From Streptomyces sp. NBC_01262 (lineage in GTDB: Bacteria; Actinomycetota; Actinomycetes; Streptomycetales; Streptomycetaceae): 64,000 nucleotides of DNA. Each line of letters starts with the position of its first letter. Position 1 is the stretch's first letter. The notes beneath the pieces are model-generated. The model did no database searches, was not told where the DNA came from, and saw only the letters and a program-made list of their open reading frames with translations. Shown here piece by piece: positions 17,279-25,016 of the stretch. The DNA is taken from the NCBI RefSeq assembly GCF_036226365.1, contig NZ_CP108462.1, forward strand, positions 7,224,501 through 7,288,500, in the 5' to 3' direction. A program made the position numbers and the translations under genes.

Positions 17279-18357
17279 GCTTTCCCGAGCGCACCGAGCA
17301 CCTCACCCTCCCCGGGGTGCTCACCGCCGAACAGGCGGCCCAGACCGTCGCCGGGATCGTCGCGGTTCAGCGCCCCGACGGGGCCATCCCCTGGTTCGAC
17401 GGCGGCCACCTCGACCCCTGGGACCACATCGAGGCCGCCATGGCGCTCGACGCCGCCGGCGAGCACGAGCGGGCCGACGCCGCATACCGCTGGCTCGCCG
17501 ACCGCCAGAACCCGGACGGCTCCTGGTACGCCTCCTACCTGTACGCCGACGGCCAGGAGGGCGAGCCCGGCGACCGCCGCCGCGAGACCAACTTCTGCGC
17601 CTACATAGCGGTCGGCGTCTGGCACCACTACCTGTCCACCGGCGACGACGCCTTCCTTGACCGCCTGTGGCCCACCCTCTACGCGGCCGTCGAGTACGTA
17701 CTCGCGCTGCAGCTCCCCGGCGGCCAGATCGCCTGGAAGCGCGAGGACGACGGCACCTACCCGCGCGAAGCCCTGCTCACCGGCTCCTCCTCCATCTACC
17801 AGGCCCTGCGCTGCGCGCTGGCCGCCGCCGACACCCGCGAGGACCCGCAGCCCGACTGGGAGCTCGCGGTCGGCACCCTCGGCCACGCCGTACGCCACCA
17901 CCCCGAGCTCTTCCTCGACAAGGACCGCTACTCCATGGACTGGTACTACCCGGTCCTCGGCGGCGTCCTGCGCGGCGCCGCCGCCGAGCGGCGCATCGAC
18001 TCGGGCTGGGACCGCTTCGTCGTACCCGGTCTTGGCGTGCGCTGCGTCGTCCCCAACCCCTGGGTCACCGGCGGCGAGAGCGCCGAACTCGCCCTCGCGC
18101 TCTGGGCGATGGGCGAGTCCGACCGCGCCGTCCAGATCCTCGCCGACATACAGCACCTGCGGGCCGACGACGGCATGTACTGGACCGGCTACGTCTTCGA
18201 CGACGAGGCCGTGTGGCCCGCCGAGCGGACCACCTGGACCGCGGGCGCCGTGCTCCTGGCCGTCGCCGCGTTGGGCGGCGACGAGGCGACCACCGCCGTC
18301 TTCGGCGGCGACCGCCTCCCGGTCGGGCTGGAGCCGGACGAGACCGGCTGCTGCTGA
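17275..18357 (+). CDS. Alpha/alpha-barrel protein, prenyltransferase/squalene-cyclase-like
   Basis: Protein of 360 aa built of repeated helical pairs with QxxDGxxxW-type motifs (VQRPDGAIPWF, RQNPDGSWYASY), as in squalene/hopene-cyclase and prenyltransferase beta-like barrels. The DxDD acid of true cyclases is not seen, and the family also overlaps six-hairpin glycosidases, so the activity is open. GTG overlaps the methyltransferase stop. A role with the glycosyltransferase and methyltransferase in modifying a terpenoid or glycolipid is inferred. It ends CC-stop. Confidence 0.72.
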   Translation: MSFPERTEHLTLPGVLTAEQAAQTVAGIVAVQRPDGAIPWFDGGHLDPWDHIEAAMALDAAGEHERADAAYRWLADRQNPDGSWYASYLYADGQEGEPGDRRRETNFCAYIAVGVWHHYLSTGDDAFLDRLWPTLYAAVEYVLALQLPGGQIAWKREDDGTYPREALLTGSSSIYQALRCALAAADTREDPQPDWELAVGTLGHAVRHHPELFLDKDRYSMDWYYPVLGGVLRGAAAERRIDSGWDRFVVPGLGVRCVVPNPWVTGGESAELALALWAMGESDRAVQILADIQHLRADDGMYWTGYVFDDEAVWPAERTTWTAGAVLLAVAALGGDEATTAVFGGDRLPVGLEPDETGCC

Positions 18358-18368
18358 GGCCTTACGGC

Positions 18369-18653
18369 TTACGCCTTGTTGAATCGGTTCGCGAGGGCGT
18401 GCCCCACGAAGAGGTAGATCACTGCGGGCAGGCCGTAGTTGAGCAACGTACGCAGCCAGTCGGCGTGCGCGCGGAAGAGGTCGTGGGCCCAACTGGACAA
18501 CCAGTTCGCCGTGCGGTGGACGAAGTCGACAGCGCTGTTCCCCGTGTTGGCGTCGAAGACATGCAGGAAGATCCACAGCGCGAGGATGAAGGCTGCGGCG
18601 TCGGCGAGGATGGCGATCACCGACGCGGCCGGTTTGCCGCCGTATCTGGACAT
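18369..18653 (-). CDS. Small membrane protein
   Basis: Protein of 94 aa with two hydrophobic segments (about 10-32 and 68-86) and a Trp/His-rich loop between. It starts with ATG at 18653 and converges on the cyclase-like gene with 11 bp between stops. No known domain; function unknown. Confidence 0.7.
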   Translation of the reverse strand: MSRYGGKPAASVIAILADAAAFILALWIFLHVFDANTGNSAVDFVHRTANWLSSWAHDLFRAHADWLRTLLNYGLPAVIYLFVGHALANRFNKA

Positions 18654-18809
18654 GGACAGCGGGTTGCCCGGATGGGCGAATCAAAACCCCGCCCAGGTGG
18701 CCGGTTGTCGCCGGCCGGGTGAGGATTCGAGCGTTGTGCCCTTCGCGCCGTCGCACCAGCCCCACGCGAGCCCGCACGAGCCCCACACGAGCCTCAATGG
18801 AGAGCAGCC

Positions 18810-19346
18810 ATGCCTCTGCGCCGCATCCTCACCGCGTTCCTGCTCGCGGGCGCTCTCTTCGTCCTGCCCGCGTGCGGCAGTGACTCCTCCGCCGACATCA
18901 GCGCCGGCGGCTCCGCCAGTCCGACCTCCTCGGCCGCGAAGCAGAAGCTCGCCAAGACCCGCTTCGTCGCCAACGCCGGGCTCGCGGCGGGCGCCACGTA
19001 CCAGTGGATCGTCAAGCCCTACCGCAACGGCAAGTTCAAGAAGGGCGCCGACGGCCGCACCTTCGCCCTGGTCAAGGCCGGCCTCGCGGGCACGTTCGCG
19101 TACAACCGGCTCAAGCACGCGGCCGCGAACGCCAAGGGCGACCCGACGCTGTCGAAGCTGGTCGCGCCGCTCACCGGCGCGATCGAAGAGCTCAAGGACC
19201 TGCCGGCCAAGCTCAAGAACGGCGACTCGACGGGCGAGGTCGTCAAGAGCTACCAGGACGCCATCAACAACGTGAAGTCGGCCGGCAAGCAGGCCGGGGC
19301 GGAAGTCACGAACCAGGTGCCGTCGCTGTCCCAGCTGGGCGGTTGA
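18810..19346 (+). CDS. Secreted lipoprotein
   Basis: Protein of 178 aa. Lipobox VLPAC-GS has acceptor Cys22 after a short basic and hydrophobic signal, so it is probably membrane-anchored outside the cell. The mature part has a Ser/Ala-rich spacer, then a helical Lys/Ala-rich domain (TYQWIVKPYRNGKFKKGADG). No known family. Its last 41 bp overlap the convergent F420-oxidoreductase gene. Confidence 0.8.
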   Translation: MPLRRILTAFLLAGALFVLPACGSDSSADISAGGSASPTSSAAKQKLAKTRFVANAGLAAGATYQWIVKPYRNGKFKKGADGRTFALVKAGLAGTFAYNRLKHAAANAKGDPTLSKLVAPLTGAIEELKDLPAKLKNGDSTGEVVKSYQDAINNVKSAGKQAGAEVTNQVPSLSQLGG

Positions 19347-20349
19347 GTTCCGCGAGCACGTGCAGCGTCTCGTGGTCGGGGGCGGTCACGAGCAGGTCGG
19401 TGACGGGGCCGGACCGCCAGGCCTCCAGACGCTCGGCGATGCGTTCGCGGGGGCCGACGAGCGAGATCTCGTCGGCGAAGGCGTCCGGGACGGCCTGGAT
19501 GGCGTCCGTCCGGTGTCCGTCGAAGAACAACTCCTGGACGCGCCGGGCCGCGTCCTCATAGCCCATCCGGGCCATCAGGTCGGCGTGGAAGTTGCGGCTG
19601 CGGGCGCCCATGCCGCCGATGTAGAAGGCGAGCATCGCCTTGACGGTCAGCAGACCCTCCGCCGGGTCCTGGCAGACCTTCGCCCGGACCATGGGCGCGA
19701 CCATGAAGTCCTTGGGGGCGGCGTCGAGGGTCGCCCCGTACATGGCCGCGCTGCGGAACGGCGACCAGTACAGCGGCAGCCAGCCGTCCGCGATCCGGGT
19801 GGTCTGCGCGACGTTCTTGGGGCCCTCCGCGCCCAGCAGGACCGGCAGATCGGCGCGCAGCGGGTGCGTGATCGACCTCAGCGGCTTGCCGAGGCCGGTT
19901 CCGTCCGGGCCGCTGTACGGGTGGCTGTGGAAGCGGCCGTCCAGCTCCACCGGCCCCTCCCGGCGCAGCACCTGGCGGATCACCTCCACGTACTCGCGTG
20001 TCGCGGTCAGCGGACTGGCCGGAAACGGCCGCCCGTACCACCCCTCCACCACCTGCGGGCCCGACAGCCCGAGGCCGAGCATCACCCGGCCCCCCGACAG
20101 GTGGTCCAGGGTCAGCGCGTGCATCGCCGTGGCGGTGGGCGAGCGGGCCGCCATCTGCGCGATCCCCGTGCCGAGCCTGATACGGCTGGTGTGCGCCGCG
20201 ATCCATGTCAGCGGCGTGAAGACGTCCGACCCCCAGGCCTCGGCCGTCCACACCGAGTCGTACCCCAGGCGTTCCGCGGTCTGCGCGAGCGCCACGTGCT
20301 CGCGTGCGGGGGAACGTCCCCAGTAGCCGAGTGCCAGGCCGAGCCGCAT
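19306..20349 (-). CDS. LLM-class F420-dependent oxidoreductase, Rv3520c-like
   Basis: Luciferase-like monooxygenase-family protein of 347 aa. LGLALGYWG, VWTAEAWGSD, ALTLDHLSGGRVMLGLGLSG, GPQVVEGWYG and LRADLPVLLGAEGPKNVA nearly match Rv3520c, a member of the mycobacterial KstR regulon. It probably uses coenzyme F420 for a redox step in steroid catabolism; the exact reaction is not known. No KstR-type box was found, but box B (20376-20392) lies 27 bp before the ATG, linking it to the P450 and aldehyde dehydrogenase. Confidence 0.88.
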   Translation of the reverse strand: MRLGLALGYWGRSPAREHVALAQTAERLGYDSVWTAEAWGSDVFTPLTWIAAHTSRIRLGTGIAQMAARSPTATAMHALTLDHLSGGRVMLGLGLSGPQVVEGWYGRPFPASPLTATREYVEVIRQVLRREGPVELDGRFHSHPYSGPDGTGLGKPLRSITHPLRADLPVLLGAEGPKNVAQTTRIADGWLPLYWSPFRSAAMYGATLDAAPKDFMVAPMVRAKVCQDPAEGLLTVKAMLAFYIGGMGARSRNFHADLMARMGYEDAARRVQELFFDGHRTDAIQAVPDAFADEISLVGPRERIAERLEAWRSGPVTDLLVTAPDHETLHVLAELNRPAGTATAPGS

Positions 20350-20375
20350 GCCGGGTCCCCTCCTCCTGCCGCTGT

Positions 20376-20392
20376 TCTGACGATACGTCAGA
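20376..20392. promoter_or_regulatory. Shared 17-bp palindrome (box B), copy 3
   Basis: TCTGACGATACGTCAGA, with perfect 7-bp arms and a 3-bp centre, lies 27 bp upstream of the F420-oxidoreductase ATG. It matches the boxes at 2155 and 4898, giving the consensus TCTGACG-N5-TCAGA. Confidence 0.65.
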
Positions 20393-20437
20393 TCTGACCC
20401 ACGGCAGGACTGTACGGCCCCTCCGGCGGCAACGGCA

Positions 20438-20467
20438 ACGGCCCCGCCCGGGAAGGGGCGGGGCCGT
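20438..20467. terminator. GC-rich hairpin, repeat copy
   Basis: ACGGCCCC and GGGGCCGT arms around a 14-nt loop. This is the distal copy of the hairpin that also appears at 20770 and 21000 within the tandem repeats. It lies between the repeat array and the F420-oxidoreductase gene. Confidence 0.5.
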
Positions 20468-20769
20468 TGTGCTGGTTGCTGGCGGTGGCTCAGCCGCGCT
20501 GGATGCCGCTGGTGCAGAATCCTCTTTTTGCCGCCCTCGCGGGCGCTTCGCTTGCTTCGGGCGGCTGCGCCGAACTCCGTCCGGCGGCAGGCTCAGCCGC
20601 GCTGGATGCCGCTGGTGTCCTGGAGGACGCCGCGGCGGCCGTCCTGGGTCTGGGCGATGAGGGCGGGACCGCGCTGGGCAGGATCCTCTTTTTGCCGCCT
20701 TCGCGGGCGCTTCGCTTGCTTCGGGCGGCTGCGCCGGACTCCGTCCGGCGGTCGGTGGCGGCGACGGCG

Positions 20770-20800
20770 ACGGCCCCGCCCGGGAGGGGGGTGGGGCCGT
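20770..20800. terminator. GC-rich hairpin, repeat copy
   Basis: Same ACGGCCCC / GGGGCCGT hairpin inside the tandem repeat unit, downstream of the duplicated gene tail ending at 20823. Confidence 0.5.
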
Positions 20801-20999
20801 TGTGCTGGTTGCTGGCGGTGGCTCAGCCGCGCTGGATGCCGCTGGTGTCCTGGAGGACGCCGCGGCGGCCGTCCTGGGTCTGGGCGATGAGGGCGGGACC
20901 GCGCTGGGCAGGATCCTCTTTTTGCCGCCCTCGCGGGCGCTTCGCTTGCTTCGGGCGGCTGCGCCGGACTCCGTCCGGCGGTCGGTGGCGGCAACGGCG

Positions 21000-21029
21000 A
21001 CGGCCCCGCCCGGGAGGGGGTGGGGCCGT
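21000..21029 (-). terminator. Terminator hairpin of the membrane protein gene
   Basis: ACGGCCCC and GGGGCCGT arms with a 14-nt loop, 23 bp past the native stop of the minus-strand gene at 21052. No T-run. Confidence 0.6.
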
Positions 21030-21051
21030 TGTGCTGGTTGCTGGCGGTGGC

Positions 21052-21906
21052 TCAGCCGCGCTGGATGCCGCTGGTGTCCTGGAGGACGCCGCGGCGGCCG
21101 TCCTGGGTCTGGGCGATGAGGGCGGGGCCGCGCTGGTCGACGGCGAGGTACCAGGTGCCGGGGGCGAGTTCGGCGATGGGGGAGGGGGAGCCGTCCTCGG
21201 CGAAGAGGGGGCGGGCGACGGGGACGGCGAACCAGAAGGCGGCGAACTCGGGGGCGGCGGGGCCGGCCTGCATGGGTTGCGGCTGCGGCTGCGGGGCGGG
21301 GGCACCGTAGGGGTGCGGCTGGGGCTGGCCGCCGTAGGAGAGGTCCTGGCCGCCGGGGGCGGGGTAGCCGTAGCCGCCGGGCTGCTGGGGCTGGGGCTGG
21401 GGGCCGCCCATGCCGGGGTAGGGCTGCTGGCCGTACATGCCGGGCTGCGGCTGGGGCTGCGGGCGCGGAGCCGGCAGCAGCGGGGCCTTGAAGGCGGCGA
21501 GGCCGGTCAGGCTGAGCACGGAGACGGCGGCGAGCGCGGCGGCCGCGAGGAAGGACAGGTACGCGCCGACGCCGAGCTCCAGGCCGTTGCTGCCGTTGAA
21601 CAGGGCCCACAGCGCGTCCCAGGCGGCGGCGAACGCCAGCACCGCACCCCACTGGTTCAGGCCGATGCCGAACACCTTGCGCCCCTCGGGCTGGAACCGC
21701 GAGGCGACGGTCAGACCCGCGGCGATGAGCCCCAGCAGGTGCACGGAGGGCAGCAACGGGAAGAACTCGGTCTTCCAGGCGCTGACACCGCATTCGCCGA
21801 CGGTGCAGCCTTCGACGCCGTAGAACGTCAGAAACGAGGCGATCAGCAGCAGCACCGCTGCGCCGATCACCGCGCCGTCTCCTCGGGTGAGGGAGCGGAT
21901 ATTCAC
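21052..21906 (-). CDS. Tetraspan membrane protein with Pro/Gln/Gly-rich linker
   Basis: Protein of 284 aa. There are four hydrophobic helices (about 13-30, 52-68, 85-104, 112-132) with two Cys in the first loop (EGCTVGEC). A cytoplasmic low-complexity linker rich in Pro, Gln, Gly and Tyr (about 145-215) follows, then a small C-terminal domain (FAAFWFAVPVARPLF...TWYLAVDQRGPALIAQ). GTG at 21906 follows AAGGA. Similar proteins are common in Streptomyces, of unknown function. The tail sequence is duplicated in the array downstream. Confidence 0.8.
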   Translation of the reverse strand: MNIRSLTRGDGAVIGAAVLLLIASFLTFYGVEGCTVGECGVSAWKTEFFPLLPSVHLLGLIAAGLTVASRFQPEGRKVFGIGLNQWGAVLAFAAAWDALWALFNGSNGLELGVGAYLSFLAAAALAAVSVLSLTGLAAFKAPLLPAPRPQPQPQPGMYGQQPYPGMGGPQPQPQQPGGYGYPAPGGQDLSYGGQPQPHPYGAPAPQPQPQPMQAGPAAPEFAAFWFAVPVARPLFAEDGSPSPIAELAPGTWYLAVDQRGPALIAQTQDGRRGVLQDTSGIQRG

Positions 21907-22047
21907 CAGTGGGGTCCTTAGTCAGTCGTCAGTCGTCGGTCAGCCGGCCAGACGCGGGGCGAAGCCCCATCGTACGGGTGCGATCAAGGGCCGGTGAGGC
22001 GGGGATTGCGTCTGGTACAGGATCGGGACCGACCCTCTACCGCCTGC

Positions 22048-22953
22048 TCATGTCTTCCCCCGCAGAAACGCCGTGATGCCGTCCGCGATCCCCTCCGCCG
22101 CGCTCTGCCGCCATGCCGGGTCGGTGAGCTCGGCGGCGTCATTCGGGTCGCGCATGTTGCCGCACTCGATGAAGACCTTGGGGACGGTGGTGAGGTTGAG
22201 CCCGCCCAGGTCGCTGCGGCTGATCAGGCCCGTGCCGCCGGCCAGGTAGTTGGCGGGGGCGGAGCCGGTCGCGTCCGCGAAGTGCCGCTTCATGGCGGTG
22301 CCGAGGCGCCGCGAGGGCGCCACGATCGCGCGGGTGTCCGCGATGCCCTGGTGGACGGAGGCCGGGAGGATGACGTGGAAGCCCCGGTCGCCCGCCGCGG
22401 AGCCGTCCGCGTGGACGGAGACCGCCGCGTCGGCCCCGGCCTCGTTGCCGATGCGGGCCCGCTCGTCGATGCACGGCCCGAACGCGGGGCCGCCGGTGTC
22501 GTGGGTGAGCTTGACGGTCGCGCCGCGCGCGGTGAGCAGGGCCCGGGCGCGGTGGACGACGTCGAGGGTGAAGGCGGCCTCCGCGTAACCGGCCTTGGTG
22601 GCCGTGCCCGTGGTGTCGCAGGCCTTGCGCCCGGTGCCGATGTCGACGAGGCGGTTGATCTCGGCGGTGTGCTCGTGGTCGGTCGGGTTGTGGCCGGGGT
22701 CGAGGACGACGACCTTGCCGGCGAGGGGGAGCGCGGACGCCGTGGGTGTTCCGGCCGCGGCCGTGCCGTTCGCATCGTCCGTACGCGCTGACGCAGACCC
22801 AGACGCGGACACCGACGGCAGGGGCAGCACCCGCTGCGGCTCGCCCCCGGCCCCGGGGCCGCGCAGCGAGTCCCAGACCAGCCAGCCCGCGAAGCACGTC
22901 GGCAGGAGGGCGGCCACCACGATCGCGAGTACGCCCGATTTGTTGCTGAACAT
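22048..22953 (-). CDS. N-acetylmuramoyl-L-alanine amidase, Amidase_3 type
   Basis: Zinc amidase of 301 aa that cuts the peptide stem from peptidoglycan. An N-terminal signal-anchor (about 8-28) is followed by a Ser/Ala-rich spacer and the catalytic domain, with zinc ligands in VVLDPGHNP (His) and AVSVHADG (His) and the catalytic Glu in VFIECGNMRDPNDA. ATG at 22953 is the best fit to the signal; an upstream in-frame ATG at 23061 would add a Pro-rich stretch overlapping the palindromic element. Acts outside the membrane in wall turnover. Confidence 0.88.
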   Translation of the reverse strand: MFSNKSGVLAIVVAALLPTCFAGWLVWDSLRGPGAGGEPQRVLPLPSVSASGSASARTDDANGTAAAGTPTASALPLAGKVVVLDPGHNPTDHEHTAEINRLVDIGTGRKACDTTGTATKAGYAEAAFTLDVVHRARALLTARGATVKLTHDTGGPAFGPCIDERARIGNEAGADAAVSVHADGSAAGDRGFHVILPASVHQGIADTRAIVAPSRRLGTAMKRHFADATGSAPANYLAGGTGLISRSDLGGLNLTTVPKVFIECGNMRDPNDAAELTDPAWRQSAAEGIADGITAFLRGKT

Positions 22954-22965
22954 GTCAGCGATGCT

Positions 22966-23129
22966 AGGGCCTGCCCGGGCGATCAGGGGCGGTCCAGGCG
23001 TCGTCTGGTGCGGTGCATCGCAAGGCGCCGGAGTGCCCGCAGGGTGGTTTCCTGCGGGCACTCCGGCAACGCGGCGAGGTGCCGTGCCAGGCGGCGCAGG
23101 GGCCGTTCAGGATCGCCCGGACAGGCCCT
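22966..23129. mobile_element. MITE-like long imperfect palindrome
   Basis: 164-bp non-coding element. The outer arms AGGGCCTGCCCGGGCGATC and GATCGCCCGGACAGGCCCT pair at 18 of 19 positions. At its centre a perfect 17-bp hairpin (23027-23043 with 23051-23067) surrounds a 7-nt loop, and the flanks between are also roughly complementary. It has no coding capacity and sits in the gap between the amidase start and the methyltransferase stop. The layout fits a miniature inverted-repeat element or a structured RNA. Confidence 0.6.
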
Positions 23130-23140
23130 GGCCGCCCGGC

Positions 23141-23812
23141 TCAGATCCCCGGGCCCGTACGGCGCAGGACGTGCAACGAGCCGGTCACGGAGAGTTCCGT
23201 GAAGGCGCCGGAGTCCAGGGCCCGCCGGTAGACGCGGTACGGGGCCTGGCCGCCGTCGGCCGGGTCGGCGAAGACGTCGTGGATGACGAGGAGGCCGTCC
23301 GGGGCGACGTGCGGCGCCCAGCCCTCGTAGTCGTTCGTGGCGTGCTCGTCCGTGTGGCCGCCGTCGATGAAGACGAGGGCCAGCGGCCTGCCCCAGACGG
23401 CGGCGGCCTGCGGGGAGCGGCCGACCAGGGCGAGGACGTGGTCCTCCAGCCCGGCGGCGTGCAGCGTGCGGCGGAACGTGGGGAGGGTGTCCATGAGGCC
23501 CACGGCCGGGTCGACCAGGTCCTGGTCGTGGTACTCCCAGCCGGGCTGCTGCTCCTCGCTCCCGCGGTGGTGGTCGACGGTCACGGCGAGCGTCTTGGCC
23601 TCCTGCGCCACGGCCGCCAGCAGGATCGTCGAGCGGCCGCAGTACGTGCCCACCTCCAGCAGCGGCAGGCCGGGCAGGCGCCGGGCCGCCTCGGCGGCGG
23701 CGGCGTAGAGGGCGAGGCCCTCGTGGGCGGGCATGAAGCCCTTCGCCGATTCGAAGGCGGCCAGTACGGCGGGGGAGGGCGCGGCGGGGGAGGGTGCGGT
23801 CATGCCGCTCAT
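23141..23812 (-). CDS. Class I SAM-dependent methyltransferase (O-MT type)
   Basis: Protein of 223 aa with LLEVGTYCGRSTILLA as SAM motif I, VDHHRGSEEQQPGWEYHD and FIDGGHTDEHATNDYEGW. The last resembles cephalosporin-hydroxylase/catechol O-methyltransferase-like families with metal-binding acidic residues. Start at ATG 23812; 23803 is also possible, and neither has a strong ribosome site. Substrate unknown. It is divergent from the acetyltransferase at 23896. Confidence 0.8.
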   Translation of the reverse strand: MSGMTAPSPAAPSPAVLAAFESAKGFMPAHEGLALYAAAAEAARRLPGLPLLEVGTYCGRSTILLAAVAQEAKTLAVTVDHHRGSEEQQPGWEYHDQDLVDPAVGLMDTLPTFRRTLHAAGLEDHVLALVGRSPQAAAVWGRPLALVFIDGGHTDEHATNDYEGWAPHVAPDGLLVIHDVFADPADGGQAPYRVYRRALDSGAFTELSVTGSLHVLRRTGPGI

Positions 23813-23895
23813 CGTGCCGTACGGGTCCGCCGCCCGGCCCCCGGCCCCCGCCGATTCCGGTTGACGCCCCCGCCGCCCACGGGTTTCCTGTTGCG

Positions 23896-24360
23896 GTGCC
23901 TGACCTTCGTATCGAGCCGGTGGACGGCGACGCCGCCGCTGCCCTGCTCGCAGACTGGCGTTACGTCCACAACCTGATCGTCCCCGCCCCCTCCTCCGTC
24001 CTCTCCCCCGACGACGTGCGTGAGCGGGCCCGGCGCAACCACTTGGAGGTCGCCTACCTCGGCGACGTCCTCGTCGGCTGCGCCACCGTCCGCCCGCCCG
24101 CCGGCAACCCGTCGGTGGCCACCGTGATCGCCCGCGTGCTTCCCGCTCACCGCCGCCGCGGCTTCGGCGGCGAGCTCTACGCCCGAGGGCTCGCCCAGGC
24201 ACTCAAGCTCGGCGCCGACCTGATCGAGACGGTCGTTCTGGAGTCCAACCAGGACGGCCTGCGGTTCGCCCTCGCGCACGGATTCGTGGAGTCCGACCGG
24301 TACCTGCTGCCGGGCGACAGCGTGCCGTTCATCGACCTCCGGCTGAATTCGGTGGTCTAG
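23896..24360 (+). CDS. GNAT N-acetyltransferase
   Basis: Protein of 154 aa with VIARVLPAHRRRGFGGELYARGLAQA (acetyl-CoA motif, around residues 75-100) and ESNQDGLRFALAHGFVESDR. It starts with GTG at 23896. Its TAG stop is part of the 19-bp inverted repeat that follows. Acceptor unknown. Confidence 0.82.
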   Translation: MPDLRIEPVDGDAAAALLADWRYVHNLIVPAPSSVLSPDDVRERARRNHLEVAYLGDVLVGCATVRPPAGNPSVATVIARVLPAHRRRGFGGELYARGLAQALKLGADLIETVVLESNQDGLRFALAHGFVESDRYLLPGDSVPFIDLRLNSVV

Positions 24361-24423
24361 ATGTCAGTTTGGGACACTCATCCGCTCCCTCCACGGCGTG
24401 TCGCTGTCCCAAACTGACATCTA
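24358..24423. repeat. Perfect 19-bp inverted repeat between convergent genes
   Basis: TAGATGTCAGTTTGGGACA at 24358-24376 is repeated inverted at 24405-24423, with a 28-nt spacer. The left arm contains the stop codon of the acetyltransferase, and the right arm ends 9 bp before the stop of the convergent alkylhydroperoxidase-like gene. It could be a bidirectional terminator, but the moderate GC of the arms and the long loop are unlike the GC-rich terminators nearby. A recombination or insertion footprint is also possible. Confidence 0.6.
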
Positions 24424-24432
24424 CGCTGACCG

Positions 24433-24912
24433 CTATCCGAACTGGCCGGGCTGGTAGTCGCCGGCGGGCTGCTGGACGATGACGTTCAGCCGGTTGAAGG
24501 CGTTGATGACGGCGATCAGGGAGACCAGGGCGGCGAGCTGCTCCTCGTCGTAGTGCTTGGCGGCGTTCTCCCAGGCCTCGTCCGTGACTCCGCCGGCCGC
24601 GTCCGCGATGCGGGTGCCCTGCTCCGTCAGTTCCAGCGCGGCGCGCTCGGCCTCGGTGAAGACGGTGGCCTCGCGCCACGCGGCGACCAGGTTGAGGCGC
24701 ACCGAGGTCTCACCGGCGTGCGTGGCTTCCTTGGTGTGCATGTCGGTGCAGAAACCGCAGCCGTTGATCTGGCTGGCGCGGATCTTCACCAGCTCCTGCG
24801 TCGCGAGAGGCAGTTCCGTGCCGGTGAGCACCTTGCCCGCCGAGACGATGTGCTTCAGGAACTTGCCCGCGGTCGGGCTGCCGAAGATGTTCAGACGGGG
24901 ACCGATGGTCAT
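24433..24912 (-). CDS. Carboxymuconolactone decarboxylase/AhpD-like protein
   Basis: Protein of 159 aa. The redox motif CGFC-TDMH (C-x2-C-x3-H) of the AhpD-like alkylhydroperoxidase family lies at about 52-59, inside LVKIRASQINGCGFC. It is probably a small thiol peroxidase or reductant component. ATG at 24912 follows GGAGCT. Transcribed away from the two-component system. Confidence 0.87.
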   Translation of the reverse strand: MTIGPRLNIFGSPTAGKFLKHIVSAGKVLTGTELPLATQELVKIRASQINGCGFCTDMHTKEATHAGETSVRLNLVAAWREATVFTEAERAALELTEQGTRIADAAGGVTDEAWENAAKHYDEEQLAALVSLIAVINAFNRLNVIVQQPAGDYQPGQFG

Positions 24913-25016
24913 GGTGAGCTCCTCTGCCGTTGTCGTTGACTACACAGCCCTGACGGAACGGCTCGGGACGATGTGACGTGGCAGGAGCGAATGTGACGGG
25001 CGTCTCACGCGCCTGG

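Larger units (their letters stand above)
20490..21051. repeat. Tandem direct repeat, about 230-bp unit
   Basis: Two near-identical units (20593-20822 and 20823-21051) and a decayed third (20490-20592). Read on the minus strand, each full unit holds a hairpin, a segment absent from the native gene end, and a copy of the last 26 codons plus stop of the adjacent membrane protein (ending QDTSGIQRG). Stops fall at 20490, 20593, 20823 and the native 21052, which gives the period. The oldest copy has lost two internal stretches. The near identity suggests recent duplication by slippage or unequal crossing-over. Confidence 0.85.
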
